From: Veronia nyctiphanis
GTDB taxonomy: Bacteria > Pseudomonadota > Gammaproteobacteria > Enterobacterales > Vibrionaceae
Direction of reading: 5' to 3'
Assembly: GCF_004116385.1 (NCBI RefSeq)
Contig: NZ_PEIB01000018.1
Coordinates: forward strand, 31,309-95,308
Length of the DNA: 64,000 nucleotides
Positions 36,901 to 51,900 of the stretch are shown in pieces (within the stretch, counting starts at the first letter, position 1; each line of letters begins with the position of its first letter). The position numbers were made by a program, and so were the translations under genes. The notes beneath the pieces are model-generated. The model saw nothing but the letters and a program-made list of their open reading frames with translations. It ran no database searches and was not told the DNA's origin.

Positions 36901-39900
36901 GCTCTCCGTGGTCTCATTTACTGAATTATCTACAGTGCCTACTTTTACACTAAAGCTTGACGTGTTGGCGGGGACACTCAGCCACTGACCTGAAGCAAAG
37001 CTCCCTTTGTTTTGCCAGCCATTGCCGTCGTTAAAATTCACATAAAGTGTTTCATAATGGTCAACGTTGCCGCCCAACGCCGAGCCATTCCAGGCATCGA
37101 GCCATATTGATGTTGCGCTGGTTGAGGTGTTACTGAGCGTAACGGTAACAGAGGCGTCTTGACCTTCGGTGACTGTGGTGCTGGATACAGACGAAACAGT
37201 GGGTTTATCAGAATCATCGGTGAGCGTTATAACGCCTTTGTGCTTGCTCCCGGTCCAAGATTCACCCTCAACTCTTGCCCACACTGAAAAGTTCTCGTTG
37301 CCTTCAAAAACATTGTTATTCAGTGTTTTTAAGCTGAGTTCGAAAGATGAATAACCGGCAGGGACGTCAATAATATATCCGCTTCCAACATCGGCCGTAT
37401 ATTTTTGCCAACTGCCAGCCGGGTAGCGAACCCAAAATTCACTGTCGGAGTAATCGCCGTCCGCTGTTGTCGCAGATCCATTATCTAGATTAATTTCAAC
37501 GCGTGTTGTCTGTGTCGAGGTTGTACTGAGTGTAACGGTAACAGGCTCTGCGTAACCGCCCTCGGCCACCGTGAAGTTTGATACACTCGTGACACTCATC
37601 GGATCGTTATCGTTGATGGTGACTGTGCCAATAACGGGTGATTGGTTCTCTGCATTTGCCCTGATGGTGAAGCTCTCCGTGGCTTCATTTACTGAATTAT
37701 CTACACTGCCTACTTTTACACTAAAGCTTGACGTGTTGGCGGGGACACTCAGCCACTGGCCTGAAGCAAAGCTCCCTTTGTTTTGCCAGCCATTGCCATC
37801 ATTAAAATCCACATAAAGTGTTTCATAATGGTCAACGTTGCCGCCCAACGCCGAGCCATTCCATGCATCTAGCCAGACCGACGTCGCACTCGTTGAGGCG
37901 TTGGTTAGCGACACTGTGACAATGGCATCTTGCCCTTCGGTGACTGTGGTGCTGGATACAGACGAAACCGTGGGTTTATCAGCGTCATCGTTCAACGTAA
38001 TGTACCCTCTACCTGACGTTCCGTTCCAACTGTCCCCCTCAACTCTCACCCATACCGAATAGTTCTCGTTGCCCTCGTAAATATTGTCATCATGGGTGTC
38101 AAAACTCAGTTCGAATGATGTTACGCCCGCAGGTACGTCAATGGTGTGGCCGCTGCCAATAGTCCCCGAGTGTTTGACCCAACTGCCCCCATTGAAACGC
38201 ACCCAGAACTCGCTTTCTGAGAAATCACCACCTCCGACTGTTGCCGAACCATCGTCTAAATAGACCTCTACACGTGTCGTTAGCGCTGAAACTTTGCTTA
38301 ATGTCACGTTTACAGGTTCTGCATATCCACCTTCGACAACCGTATAGTCTGATACTGAAGTAACACTCGGTCTGTCGTCACTGTCATCAATGTTGGATGG
38401 TTGCGACGTGATATAGCTGGCTTGATTGTAAAGCGCTCTGGCTTGAATGGTGAGTGTTTCTGTGCCCTCGTATATGTCGTCATTCATTGGCTCGGCATAA
38501 ATGAGGACGCTGCTGTGATTCGCCGGGATAGCAATATCCGCGGCATAGGCGTTACTCGAATTGAGCACCAATTCACCGATTTTTACGGTGCCAGCGCTGT
38601 TCCAGATAGTGAGTTTTCCCGTGTAATCACTGAGAATATCCGCGGTATGCAGGCCGTCGTTAACATTCAGTCTGATGACGGTGGAGGTGGTGGATGCGTT
38701 GGACAGGTTAAGTGTCCAACCGGGCCAGCTTGACTCTGAACCTGATTGTAAAGAGTTGATGGTTGAAACGACAGGGATGTCTTGGTCATCAGTAATGATT
38801 GAATCAGCGGATGTGACCCAACCCTGGCCGTCTGTGCGGCCATAAATCACGAAGGTTTCATTTCCTTCATATACGTTGTCATTGCTTACTTCGGCATTGA
38901 CATGCAAGTCAGTAATACCAGCAGGAACGTTGATGGATGCTGTATAGCTGTTGCTGGCATTTAAATAATACTCACCAACCCAACCGCCAGCGGATGTATA
39001 GACGTGAAGTCTTCCCGAGTAATCGTCACCAAACATCGCCTGATGGCCGGAATCGTTAAAAGCCAGTTCTACGGTTCGGTCTGACGTGGCAGGGTGAGAA
39101 AGTTGAACAGACCATTTATTCCAAGGATAGGTACTTCCTTCTGCCGTACCGTTAATATTTGCGATTTGAGTGATACGCGGTATATCGGCGTCATCATTAA
39201 TCACCGCCGTTGCAGAGTCAACCCAACTTGTTTGCGTATCGGCAGCTCTTGCCTGATTTTTAATGTTTCATTTCCTTCGTACGTGCTGTCGTTAAGCGGC
39301 TCTGCGTATAACTTCAGGCCCGTTATGCCTGCTGATACGGTTATGTCAGCCACCCAGCTATTGCTGGCATTCAGTGTTATTTCGCCTTGATAAACATTAT
39401 CTAAAGAGTAGATGCGGATGACGCCAGAATAATCTTGCGAAAATGTAGCTTGATGGAGTGCATCTTGGACATTGAGTTTCACAACTGTATCGTAGATTGA
39501 TGCATTTGAGAGGTTGAGAGTCCAGCCCGGCCAAGCACCACCACCCTCTACACCATCTTGCAGGTGTGTCACTGATGACACTGTGGGATTGTCAGGGTGA
39601 TCCCAAATGATTGAGGCTGATGACTTAACCCAGTTTTGCCCGTCTGTGTGGGCCAAAATCGCAATGTTTTCATGGCCTTCATAAAGCGTATCATCCAGTA
39701 TCTCAGCGCTGACATGCAGCTCCGATACACCAGAAGGCACCGTTACCCAAGTTTTATAGCCGTTGCCAGCGTTGAGCGTGAACTCGCCCAGAGAGGTGCC
39801 TGCGGCAGTGAAGACGTGAATCTTGCCCGAGTAATCGTAACCGAACGTCGCGGAATGCTCAAAATCATTAAAGCCGATTTCAACAAGATGGTCCGACGAT

Positions 39901-42900
39901 GCGGCATTCGAAAGTTGTAGCGACCATTTATTCCAATTAGGGCTTTGGCCTTCTGTCACGTCTAAAAGGTAAGAAATCTGGGTAACACGCGGTGTATCGT
40001 CAGCATCAGTAATAGTGATTACGCCTTTGTCAGTTGCGCTATCCCACGTGTCACCGTCGACCCTAAACCACGCGTAGAAATTTTCATCACCTTCATACAC
40101 GTTGTCATTAATGGTTACTAACTTAGCTTCAAACGCATCGACGTTTGCAGGCACGTTGAAAACATGGCCATAAACTATGTCGTGTTCGTATTTTTGCCAA
40201 CTTCCGCCGTTATAACGGATCCAAAATTCATCGCCAGAGTAATCACCGTCTTCTGCAGATGAGGTGCCACCGTCAAGATTTAGTTCGATAGATATCGGAG
40301 ATGTCGAGGCATTGCTGAGAGTGACAGCAATCGGTTCTACATAGCCTCCCTCACTGACTGTGTGGCTGGAGACACTCGTCACATTTGGTGTGTCATCGAC
40401 ATCAGTAATGGTAACTGTGCCTGATTGGGCAAGGGAGGCTTCATGTTCAGTGCGCACTTTAATGTCGAATGCCTCGTTATTTTCAAAGACATTGTTATTT
40501 GTGGTGCCCATCCGCACCTGAAAAGATGCGGTGTTGGCAGGCACGTCGATCCAATTTCCCAAATAGAAATCACCCGGTGCCTGCACCCAGTTCGTGCCAT
40601 CGAAATTCACCCACAAATCATTGCTGTTCCAGTCATTGGCTTCATCAGCTGAACCTGGGTAAGCATCTACCCAAACTCTAGTTATAGAGGTGGACATATT
40701 ACTCAGGGTTACGGTGACAACAGCATCGCTGCCTTCTTCAACCGTAATATCGGAAACAGATGCCACGGTTGGTTTATCGGCATCATCGTTGAAAGTCGCT
40801 TCTTCTGAGACGATATAGTTGCTCTGCGTAGACAAAGCCCTTGCTTTGAGTTTTATCGTCTCGTTGCCTTCATAAATATCGTCGTTGGTGGGGTGGGCGT
40901 AGAGTTTCAAGCCAGTCTGACCAGCAGGTACAGCGATGTCTGCCTCCCAGTTATTGCTGAGTTGTAGGGTTACGGTGCCTATCTTTACATCAGCCATGTT
41001 GTAAATATCGATAGTGCCCGTGTAGTCCTCAAGGAACGTAGCCTGATGCAGGGCGTCATCAACGTTAAGCCTGACGACAGTGTCTGACTGAGAGGTATTT
41101 GATAGGTTCAGCGTCCAGCCTGGCCAGTCTCCGCCTTCAACACCTTGATGAGGGAGCGTCGTCAGCGACGTGACGGTTGGGTTATCGGCCTCATCGTCAA
41201 GCGTGGCCATTTGTCCGTTACCCTGCGAGCCATTGAGGAAAGCGAAGGGGAATATTTTTTCGTTGCCCTCATACACATTGTCGTCTTTTGGTTTGATAAA
41301 GACACGGAGGGCAGTCTGCCCGGCAGGCAAGGTGACGTAAAAGTTAGCCCCTGAGGAAAAACTACCAACGTCCCAGAGTCCGTCGCTGGCACCAACAGGG
41401 GAGATAGGGTTTCCATTAATATCTTCGGTATAAAGTTGTGATTCAAAGTTACCAAAGCTGCCAGAGTAAAAATTGTCGTTGAACGCAATGGTGACATTCA
41501 TGTCTTCATCGGAAGGGTGCGTGGTCGTGAATTGCCAGCCAGGGCCCTCATCGTGAGTTGTAGCATTCTCCATGCCGTTTTGAATCTTTACGCCTGTTCC
41601 ATGAAGAGTTGGCGGTGATTCATTGTCATTGAGCGTGACAGTACCACCTACCTGAGTTTGTCCTTCGACGTTGGCCCCAATGACGAATCCTTCAGTGCTC
41701 TCATAGACATTGTCATTGGTTGTGCTCATACGTAACTGAAACGATGCGGTGTTTGCTGGTACGTCAATCCAGTTTCCCGTATAAAAATCACTTGCGACCT
41801 TGACCCAACTGCTGCTGTCAAAATTTACCCAAAGCTCGCTGCTGTTCCAGTCATCAGTTTCGTTAGCTGATATAGGATAAGCATCCACCCAAACACGGGT
41901 CGTTGTGGTGGATGTGTTACTTAATGTGACGGTAGCCGTCGCATACTGTCCTTCCTCGACTGTGACATCGGAAACAGATACTACTGTTGGTTTGTCGGCA
42001 TCATCGTTGAAAGAGGCTTCTTCGGAGGCAACATAATCACTCTGGTTATAAAGAGCGCGTGCTTTGAGCTTTATCGTCTCGTTGCCTTCGTAAATATCGT
42101 CGTTTGTGGGCTGTATGTAGAACTTCAGGCCTGTCTCACCTGCGGGTACAGCAATATCAGCTTTGTTCGTTTCATTGAATATTGCCTCGCCAACTATCGC
42201 ATCTGTCATTGAGTAAATGTATACCCTATCGGTGTAATCATCTGCTTGGGAAACTTGATGAATTGTATCGTCAAGATACACTCTCACGACAGTATCAGTG
42301 ATGGATGTGTTTGATAGCGCTAAGGTCCAACCTGCCATGGTCGTTCCTTCAATGCCATCCTGAATTTTAGTCAGAGCATTTACTATTGGTTTGTCAGCGT
42401 CGTCGTTTAACGTAGCTGTTTGTCCGTTACCCTGCGAGCCGTTGAGGAAGGCGAAGGGGAATATTTGTTCGTTGCCCTCATAGACACTATCGTCTTTCGG
42501 TTTGATAAAGACACGGAGGGCAGTCTGCCCGGCAGGCAGTGTGACGAAAAAGTTAGTCCCTGAGACAGTGCTACCAATGCTCCAGAGTCCGTCGTTTGCT
42601 CCAACAGGGGAAAGAGGGTTTCCGTTGATGTCTTCGGCATAAAGTTGTGATTCAAAGTTACCAAAGCTGCCAGAGTAGAAATAATCGTTGAACGCAATGG
42701 TGACATTCATGTCTTCATCGGAAGGGTGTGTGGTCGTAAATTGCCAGCCGGGACCTTCGTCGTGAGTTGCTGCATTCTCTGAGCCGTGTTGAATTCTAAC
42801 GCCCGTTCCATGAAGAGTTGGCGGCGATTCGTTGTCATTGAGCGTGACGGTGCTTATCACTTGAGACTGACCTTCCGCATTGGCGCGAAGGGTAAAGCTC

Positions 42901-45900
42901 TCAGGGCCCTCGTAGATATTGTCATCCACCGTCGCGACTTTCACGCTGAATGTGGACGTGTTGGCGGGAACATCAACCCACTGACCTAAAGCGAAATCGC
43001 CCTTATCACGCCAACCATGTCCGTCGTTGAAATCAACATATAAGGTCTCGCTGTGGTCATCAACGCCCAGCGCAGAATCATTCAATGCGTCGAGCCAAAT
43101 TCTTCCGCCAAGGGGAGATGCATGGCTAAGAGTGACTGTAATGGTTGTGTTCTGACCCTCATCAATCGTTGTGTCAGACACAGAGGAAACGATGGGGTCA
43201 ATCTGATAGCTATGATTTTTCGTCCCAAGCGTCGACCCGTTTCGAGAGACACTGACGTCAAGTGACGAAGCTGCGTAAAGATCTGAACCTAGTATGTCAA
43301 TTGAAAACACACCGCCTGCACTGACGTCACTGCTTGTGAGTGTGTGGCTGAAGGTATTCCCGTTGGACGACACTTCAATAACGTCACCTGTTTTACCGAT
43401 AGAATATTGCCCTGTGATGCTGATGGCGCTTTGTGCTTCTGAAATGGTAACTTGGTTATCGGGAGTCACCGGGTTTATGGTCACGAAGCTTGTGTGTTCG
43501 ATCGTGTAATGCGTGTCAACTGAAGAGGTAGTTGCTGTGTTGCCAGCGGAGTCAGATGCGACAAGTTGTGCACGTAATGCACTGTGATCGACCATGTCAG
43601 AAAACGCTACTTGAGCACTGAAGTTTCCTGTTGCATCTAAGGTGGCAGAAACTACCTGTGTGCTGTCAATCCATAAGGTAATGGTATCACCTGTTGAATA
43701 GTCGCCTGATGCTTTTCCTTCTATCGTGACATTGCCTGCGGTTTTATCCGTGTTATCGAGGGTAAAGTCGGCGCCCGATATGCTGGTGATCTTGATGATG
43801 ACGGGCAAGGTGTAAGTTTTAAGCTTAACGTCTTCTTCGTTGCTGGTAACATCGCCCCACGTGATCATCATTTTCCCGTCGTCTGAGCCTGAGATGTGAG
43901 GGCGGGAGTTTAATGACCATGTGGCATCTTCTGAAACAACGATTTTATCACCGACCTTTTGGCCTGCAGAAGAAAAACGCTGCGCAACTATGTCTGTTGA
44001 CTGGTCGGCTGCATCAGCAAACTCCCAAGTAACCGCAAAACCACCGTCACTGAGGCTGGCGATGTCAGGGTATTGTATTACTTCGCTCTGATCCCCATCG
44101 GCGGTGACGTTGTTGACGGTGAACTCGCTGCCAAGTGGTGTACCGTCTTGACTGAAACGCTGTCCAGATATATCGGTGGTATTTTGTGATGCGTTTTCGT
44201 TAAGCCAGACCACCACATAACTATTGTCATCCAGCACGGTAACGGAGGCATACTCTTGGTCGCCAGTGATGGCCGTATTGACAACGGTTTGGTTACCAAT
44301 CTTTTGTCCATTCCCGTCGAAACGCTGCATCACCACGCCGTTTTGGTGGCCGTCGAGATCGTGGGCATGCCATACGGTGACATAGCCACCATCAGAAAAC
44401 GCCGCGGTTTCCGGGTAAAAACTTGCATGGTCAGAAGCGTTGACTGAGATGTCGTTAGTTTTTGAACTTAAATCAGCATTAAAAACATGAGAAACAATGT
44501 CATTTGAGTGATTCCACGTGAGTACCACGCTGTCATCAGCGAGCGCGATGACTCTGGGTTGATGGCCAACCCCATGGGTTGTTTCGTGTGTTAACTCGTC
44601 AGTTAATGCGTTTCCTGAGTGGTCAAACTTCCTGATAGCGATGTCATTATCATTGTCTGCATAGGTAATCCACGATGCGACAAACGAATCGTCGCTCAGT
44701 ACAGTCAGACTGATATCATATTGAGTATTCGCGGTGTTGGCATTGAGCTGATATTCCGTGCCAACTTTGTTGCCATCGGCATCATAGTGTTGGGCAAAAA
44801 CCCCATAGTCATCACCATCCTGATCATAGGATTGCCATGCGACGACATAGCTGCCATCAGAGAAGTATGCGTTGGTCGAAATACCTTGGAAGCTCTCTAA
44901 GTGTGTATTAACGGTGGTTGTCTCGCTGGCCTGAATCGAGGACGGGTCGTTGAGATCGACGTTGTAGCTGTGGGAACGGTTCATCACCTCAGAACCATCA
45001 TGCTGGACAGACACTGAGATACTGCTTTCAGCGGCTAAATCGGCTCCATTGACGTCAATCGTGAAATACCCACCCGCACTTGCTTCAGCGGCAGTCATCG
45101 TATGGCTATGGGTCGTGCCATTGGCAGAGACTTCAATAACATCGCCTGCATTCGCGACCGTGTATTGCCCTGATACACTGACCGTGGTTTGTGACTCGGC
45201 AATATTTATGACGTTGTCGGGAGTCACGTCGAGAATAAGGAAACTGTCGTAATCGATAGAGAAGGGGGTGGAGGTTTGGATTGTCCCAACGTTGTTGGCA
45301 GAGTCAGACGCGGCCAATTCAGTGGTTAAGGTTGTACCGCTGAACATGTCAATCATCGGTACGTTTATCGAGAAAATACCAGCACTGTCTACACTTCCGG
45401 TACCAACCTGCGTACTCCCTATCTTCAGTGTGACGGGATCGCCGTCGGTAAACTCACCAATAACCTTACCCACGATAGCGATCTGGCCTGAAGTGAGGTC
45501 ATCGTTGCTCAGGTCGAAATCTGAGCCGCCAATGCTGGTTATTGATAAAGATGTCATGCCGTAGGCGCGAACCTTGACATCATCTGTTCCATTGCTAGTG
45601 TCTGCCCAGGTGACCAGAAGGGTGCCATCCGATGCGGTGGAAAGGTCCAGCTCCGTCGAGCCGGAGGTGTTATCAGCTGAAGAAACGTTCAACACATCGC
45701 CAACCTTATCTCCGGTTGATGAGAACCGCTGTACATAAACGTTGCTGGTGCTGGATGGGCCGGTCAGGTTCCAGGTAACCGCAAACCCGCCATCAATTAG
45801 CGAGGTGACAGCCGGATGGCGTAGGTTTTCTCCTTGACTGCCATCGGCAGAGGTGGTGTTAATTATAAAGTCATCACCGTAAGGCGTGCCGTCACGGTGA

Positions 45901-48900
45901 TAGCGTCTACCGTGGACATCATGAGTTGTAGGCGTCCCTTCTTTATCACTTAGCCAAACGATGACATAGCTATCATCGGGTAGCACAGTGACGTCTGGGT
46001 AGTCGTTGTGCCCCAACAGCGTTGTTTGCACGATATCTGTGTCGCCAGCCTTGTTGCCGTTGCTATCAAAACGTTGTGCAAAAACATGATATTTCCCCAC
46101 TGTGTGCAATCCGTACCATGTAATAACATAGCCACCATCAGAAAATACGGCGATTTTTGGTTCCCACAGGTGTTGATTTGTTTCTGATGTTATATATGTT
46201 TCGCTGCCTTGCTTGGTGTCATCGGTGTTGAAAATCTGAGCAATAAGGTTGTAATTGGAACTGTATTCTCTTGATGTCCAGGCCATAATATAACGGTCAT
46301 CTGGCAAGGCAGAAATACGGGGTGAGTACTGTGAAGATGACGATGAGTGGAGTACTAATTCATCCGTTAGAGGATTCGCATCGCTATCAAAGCGTCGCCC
46401 AGCATGCTTGTTTACATCGCCTGTACTATTCTCTGATCCCCAAACGGCCATAAAGGTGTCATCGGAGAACACTGCAAGATCAACCGACCAAATATATTCC
46501 GCGGTATCGGTGTTTAGCTGAAACTCATTCCCTTGTTTATTGCCAGCTGCGTCATAAAGCTGGCCGAAAATACCCCAATCACCGCTATCTTGGTCTCTTG
46601 ATTCCCACGCTACGACAAAACTGTTGTCAGAAAAGTGTGCGACCTTAGAGCTCCACTGAATATCGTCCTGATGAGTATTAACGGTTTGTTCGCTACCTAT
46701 GGCTAGCTCCGCCGGGGCAGAAAGGTCGAGTTTATAATCATGAGCACGTGCAACAACCTCGTTGCCACCTTTCTTCGCAGACACTGTCATGCTTCTTTCT
46801 GCGGCTAAGTCGGCACCATTGACGTTCACCGTGAAATACCCACCTGCATTGGCTTCAGCAGCCGTCATCGTATGGCTATAGGTGGTGCCATTGGACAAGA
46901 CTTCAATGATGTCGCCAGCACTGGCAATCGAATATTGACCCGTAATACCAACCGTGGTTTGTGATTCGGCGATATTGATGAGGTTGTCGTTGGTGACATC
47001 ATCAATGGTCAGGAAAACATCATGATTGACGGTGTAAGGGGCAGAAGATGATACGGTCCCTGTATTGCCTGATTCGTCAGTGGCGGCCACACTGACGTCC
47101 AGTGCCGTATGGTCTTTCAGGTCAGAAAAGGCGACAGTTGCGGTGAAGTTACCCTGATCGTCTATATTCCCTGACCCAATTTGATGACCGTCTATCGATA
47201 ACGTAAAGGGATCGTTAACTGAGAAATCGCCAAAGACTTTTCCTTCGATGGTGACGGTACCTGCGGTTTTATCCGTGTTATCAAGGGTAAAATCTGTGCC
47301 CGAGAGTTGGGTAACCTCTATGGTGATGGGCAACGAGTAGGTTTTGAGCATGACATCTTTGGTGCCATCGACATACTCGCCCCAAGCGACGGTCACTTTT
47401 CCTGAGTCTGATGCAGAAATATGCGGCCGGGCACTATAGGTTTCAGGGGCATTATGTGAGGCAATCAGCTCGCTACCCACTTTTTGCCCATCGGCGGAAA
47501 AGCGTTGGGCGTGGACATGCGTTTTATCAAGATTGGATTCAAGATACTCCCAGACCACCACAAAACCGCCATCACTGAGGGGAGTGACGTCAGGGTATTT
47601 GACTTCTTCATAGTTGTTACTGTCTGCGGCTTCAGCGTTGATGGTAAACTCGTTGCCAATTTTTGACCCGTCCCGATTGAAACGTTGGCCGCAAATGTCT
47701 GAGGTGTTTGAGTACTGATTGTCATTCAACCAAACCACCACATAACTGTCGTCCGCTAATACGGCTACTGACGGATATTCCTGATAACCACTTACGTGGG
47801 TCTTGACGACGGTTTCACTGCCTACTTTGTTGCCACTGTTGTCAAACTGCTGTTTGACAACACCATCATATTGTCCGTCGACATTATCGCCTGCAAACCA
47901 TGTAATGATGTAGCCGCCGTCAGAGAAGGCATCACTCTCAGCATAACGTGCATTTGGTGAGGTATTGACGGTTGTTTCACTGCCTTGCTTTGTGTCATCG
48001 GCATCAAAACGCTGAGATTTGATGACGCTTGACGAGTGCCATGAGAGCACATAGCTATCGTCGGCTAGTGCTGTGACCCGCGGTTGGTAATTACTTGATG
48101 TGGAGACATTGAAATTGAGTTCGTCAGTCAAGGGGGTGCCGTCCTGACTGAATTTTCTTCCCATAACATGGTCTGGCTTCGAAACGCCATTGTGATAGCT
48201 ATGCCAAGTTGCGATAAAGGAATCGTCAGAGAACACGGTGAGACTGACATCAGACTGGAAATCGACGATTGAGGTATTTAATTGATATTCGCTGCCAGAT
48301 TTGTTCCCTTTGGCATCAAAATGTTGGGCGAAAATACCATATTCATCACCATCTTGGTCATAAGATTGCCACGCCACCACATAGCTACCGTCGGAAAAGT
48401 GCTCAAGGGTTGGAAATCCCTGAAAGCTGGGTAAATACGTGTTAGCGGTGACGGTTTCGCTGACACCAAGCACAGAGGGTGGGGTGAGATCTATGTTGTA
48501 TGGGTGTGTTCTGCTGACAACGTCTGAGCCCCCGCTTGAAACCGAGACTGCAATATCGCTGTCGGCCGCCAAATCAGAACCATTCACCGAGATGGAAAAA
48601 CTACCCCCTGCGGCAACTTCCGTGCTAGTAAATGTATGAGTGTATGTGTTGCCGTTCACCGCGACATCAACAGTATCGCCAGTTTTCGCTAATACATACT
48701 GACCAGTGACATCGACACTGGCTTGTGACTCGGTAATGTTGATCGTGTTATCGCCAGTTAAGGCATTGATAATCAGAAAACTGTCAATATCAATCGAGTA
48801 AGACGATGTGGCTGGTATGATACCTATATTGCCAGCGGTGTCAGAGGCGGACAGTTTTGCCGTTAGTTCCGTGTGTGACGATATGCTGGAAAGTGGCACG

Positions 48901-51900
48901 CCGACAGAGAAATTGCCGGACGCATCGATGTTACCTGAGCCGATCTGAGTACCGTCCACCCAGATTGTCACTGTGTCTCCATCAGAAAATTCGCCGATTG
49001 CCTTACCTGAAACGGGTATATTACCTGCGCTGAGATCAGCATTGTCAACGATATAATCCGAGCTACCAATACCCTCGATCGACAAGTGTGTCGACATCGA
49101 ATAGGCTCTGGTCTTAACATCATCGTAGCCAGCAACTTTTTCGCCCCATGCAACCAATACGGTGCCATCAGGGTTAGTCGATAGTTGTGGTCGTGCCGTG
49201 TAGCCAGCCTCGCCTGTCGATACGGTCAACTCATCACCGATTTTCTCACCGATGGGTGAGAACCGCTGTAGGAGGATATTGCTGGTATCGGGTGAGGTGT
49301 CTTTAAACTCCCAGGCAATAGCATAGCCGCCGTCATTCAAACCAGTGACTGATGGGCGTTGTAGTTTCTCATTTTGGCCATAGTCTGCTGTCACAGCATT
49401 GGCTTTAAATTCGCTACCAAAAGGCGTGCCGTCTTTGTAGAAGCGTTGACCATGAATGTCGTATGTTGTGGGGTTGGAGCGATCGTTTTCACTTTGCCAG
49501 ACAATGACGTAACTGTCGTCTTTTAACACCGTGATATCAGGGTAGTGATTATCCCCTTTGTGTGTGGTGTGAACGGTGTCAACACCACCAAGTTTGTTAC
49601 CACTGCTGTCAAAACGTTGTGCGAAGACCCGGTAGTCTAGGTTACCGCCATCATACACACTCCATGCGTACCATGTGACGACATAGCCACCATCAGAGAA
49701 TACAGCAACTTTTGGATCCCACTGGTTACGGCTTGTGTCTGAAGAGACAATAATCTCGCTACCTTGCTTGTTGCCATTTGCATCAAAATGCTGTGACACG
49801 ATGTCTGAAGTAGCGCTTTTTTCATTAGACACCCATGTGGTTATGTAACTGTCGTTTGGTAGGGCGGTGATTTGGGGTTGATATTGAGACTCTGATGAAG
49901 ACTTCAGAGTGAATTCCCCAGTCAGTGGTGTGCCATCACTGTCATATTTTCTTCCAACAAACTCTGTCGTATTGGAACCACTGGGATGCTCGGATTTCCA
50001 AGCCGCGATAAATGTATCATCGGAAAATACAGTGACAGAAACCGAGTCCTGATAATCTGTTGTACTGATGTTTAACTGAAATTCAGCTCCTGCTTTATTG
50101 CCAGAAGCATCGTAACGCTGGCCAAAAATGCCCATTCCGTCGCCGTCTTGCAATGCGGATTCCCACAGTACGACAAAACTTCCGTCAGAAAAGTAGGCTG
50201 AGGCTGGGTAGAGCTGATTGTTTGTGAGGTAGGTATTGGCGGTTTGCTCACTACCTATTGTTAAGGCTGTGGGTGCGGAAACATCGACAGTGTAGGCGGT
50301 TGTTTGTGACGTAATTTGCGCACCGCCATGACTCAAAGATACTAATAGGCTGTTGTCTGCCGCTAAATCAGAGCCATTCACACTGAGGGTAAAATACCCA
50401 CCTGCGTTGGCTTCCGCCGTGGTAACGGTATGGCTGTAGGTCGCACCATTCAAGGTTACATCAACAACATCACCCGCACTGGCAATTGAATACAGACCTG
50501 TGACTGCAACAGTCGTTTGCGACTCAGCAATATTCACAATGTTATCGGGAGTGACCGAATCAATGGTAAGGAAGCTGTCGTGATCGATGGCGAAGTCGGC
50601 GGTTGATGAAATCGAGCTGACATTGCCTGCCGTGTCAGATGCCGCCAATTTCACTGTTAATGTGCTGGTGTCGACAAGAGTCGAGATTGGCACTGTTGTT
50701 GTAAAGTCGCCATTGGCGTCAACGCTACCTGTGCCAATCTGTGTCCCCGTAACCCAGATTGTGACGGCATCTCCGGCAGAAAATTCACCGTTCGCTTTAC
50801 CTGTTATGGTGACGTTGTCAGCGACAAGCTCATTTTCTGTAACAATGAAATCAGCGCCAGCGACCTCAGTTATCGACAGGCTTGTAGATAAGGTATAGTT
50901 TTTGACAACGATGTCATCAATTCCGCCAGTATCAAGACTCCATGTTACTAACAGTTGTCCGTTGTTTGTGGTGGTTAGGAAAGGCTCTGACGCCTGGGGT
51001 GCACCTATGCTCTCGGATACCGCGATTTCATCGCCTACCTTGTCACCTGACGCAGAGAACCTTTGGAGATAAATATTTCTCTCGCTATACGTATAAACGA
51101 TTTCAGACCACGTCACTGCAAAGCCACCATCACTTAAATGGGTAACATGAGGGTCGTCTATTTGCTCGTCGTCACTGTTGATTGAAGTGGTGGTATTAAT
51201 CTGGAATTCGCTGCCTAAGGGAGTGCCATCGGACAAAAAAATCTGTCCCTGAATATCGAAGGTGCCTGCGGCAATATCATAGTCTCGCCATACGATCACA
51301 TAGCTATCATTATTGAGGGCCGTGACGGCAGGATCGCTTTGCTCGCCTGATGTTGTCGTATTAACAAGTGTTTCAACACCGACTTTGTTACCAAGGTGAT
51401 CAAAGCGTTGTGCGTATACGCCTTTGTATTGACCATCTTGATCATTTGATTGCCAGGTGATGACGTAGCCGCCATCAGAAAAAGGTGCAATTTGCGGCCA
51501 TTCTTGGCCGCTGGTTGTGTAGGTGTTTACCAGTACTTCATTGCCAACCGTTGAACCGTCGGCGTTAAATAATTGGCAAGCAACACCATTTCCTGAGCCG
51601 TCAGAGGTGCGCCATGTGACAGCGAAGCGATCATTCGCCAGTGCTGTAATATCCGGTTCTGCTTGTGTCCCATAGGTGTTGGTATTGATGATGAACTCAG
51701 AACCCAGAGGCGTACCATCTGAACTGAACTTTCTGGCAGCTATGTTGTGGTCATCGCTAGCATTGGTGTCATAAACAATGATAAATGTATCGTCAGAGAA
51801 AACGGCGATTTTTACCCTTTCCTGATCTTTATAGGTGTTATTGTGCAGTTGGAATTCGTTACCCAGTTTTGTGCCCGATGCGTCGTATCGCTGACCGTAT

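Noticed and set aside
36841..43200. CRISPR or satellite-like array
   Set aside because: The repeats are coding, 110-130 residues long and show codon-level divergence; there are no short identical repeats with unique spacers.
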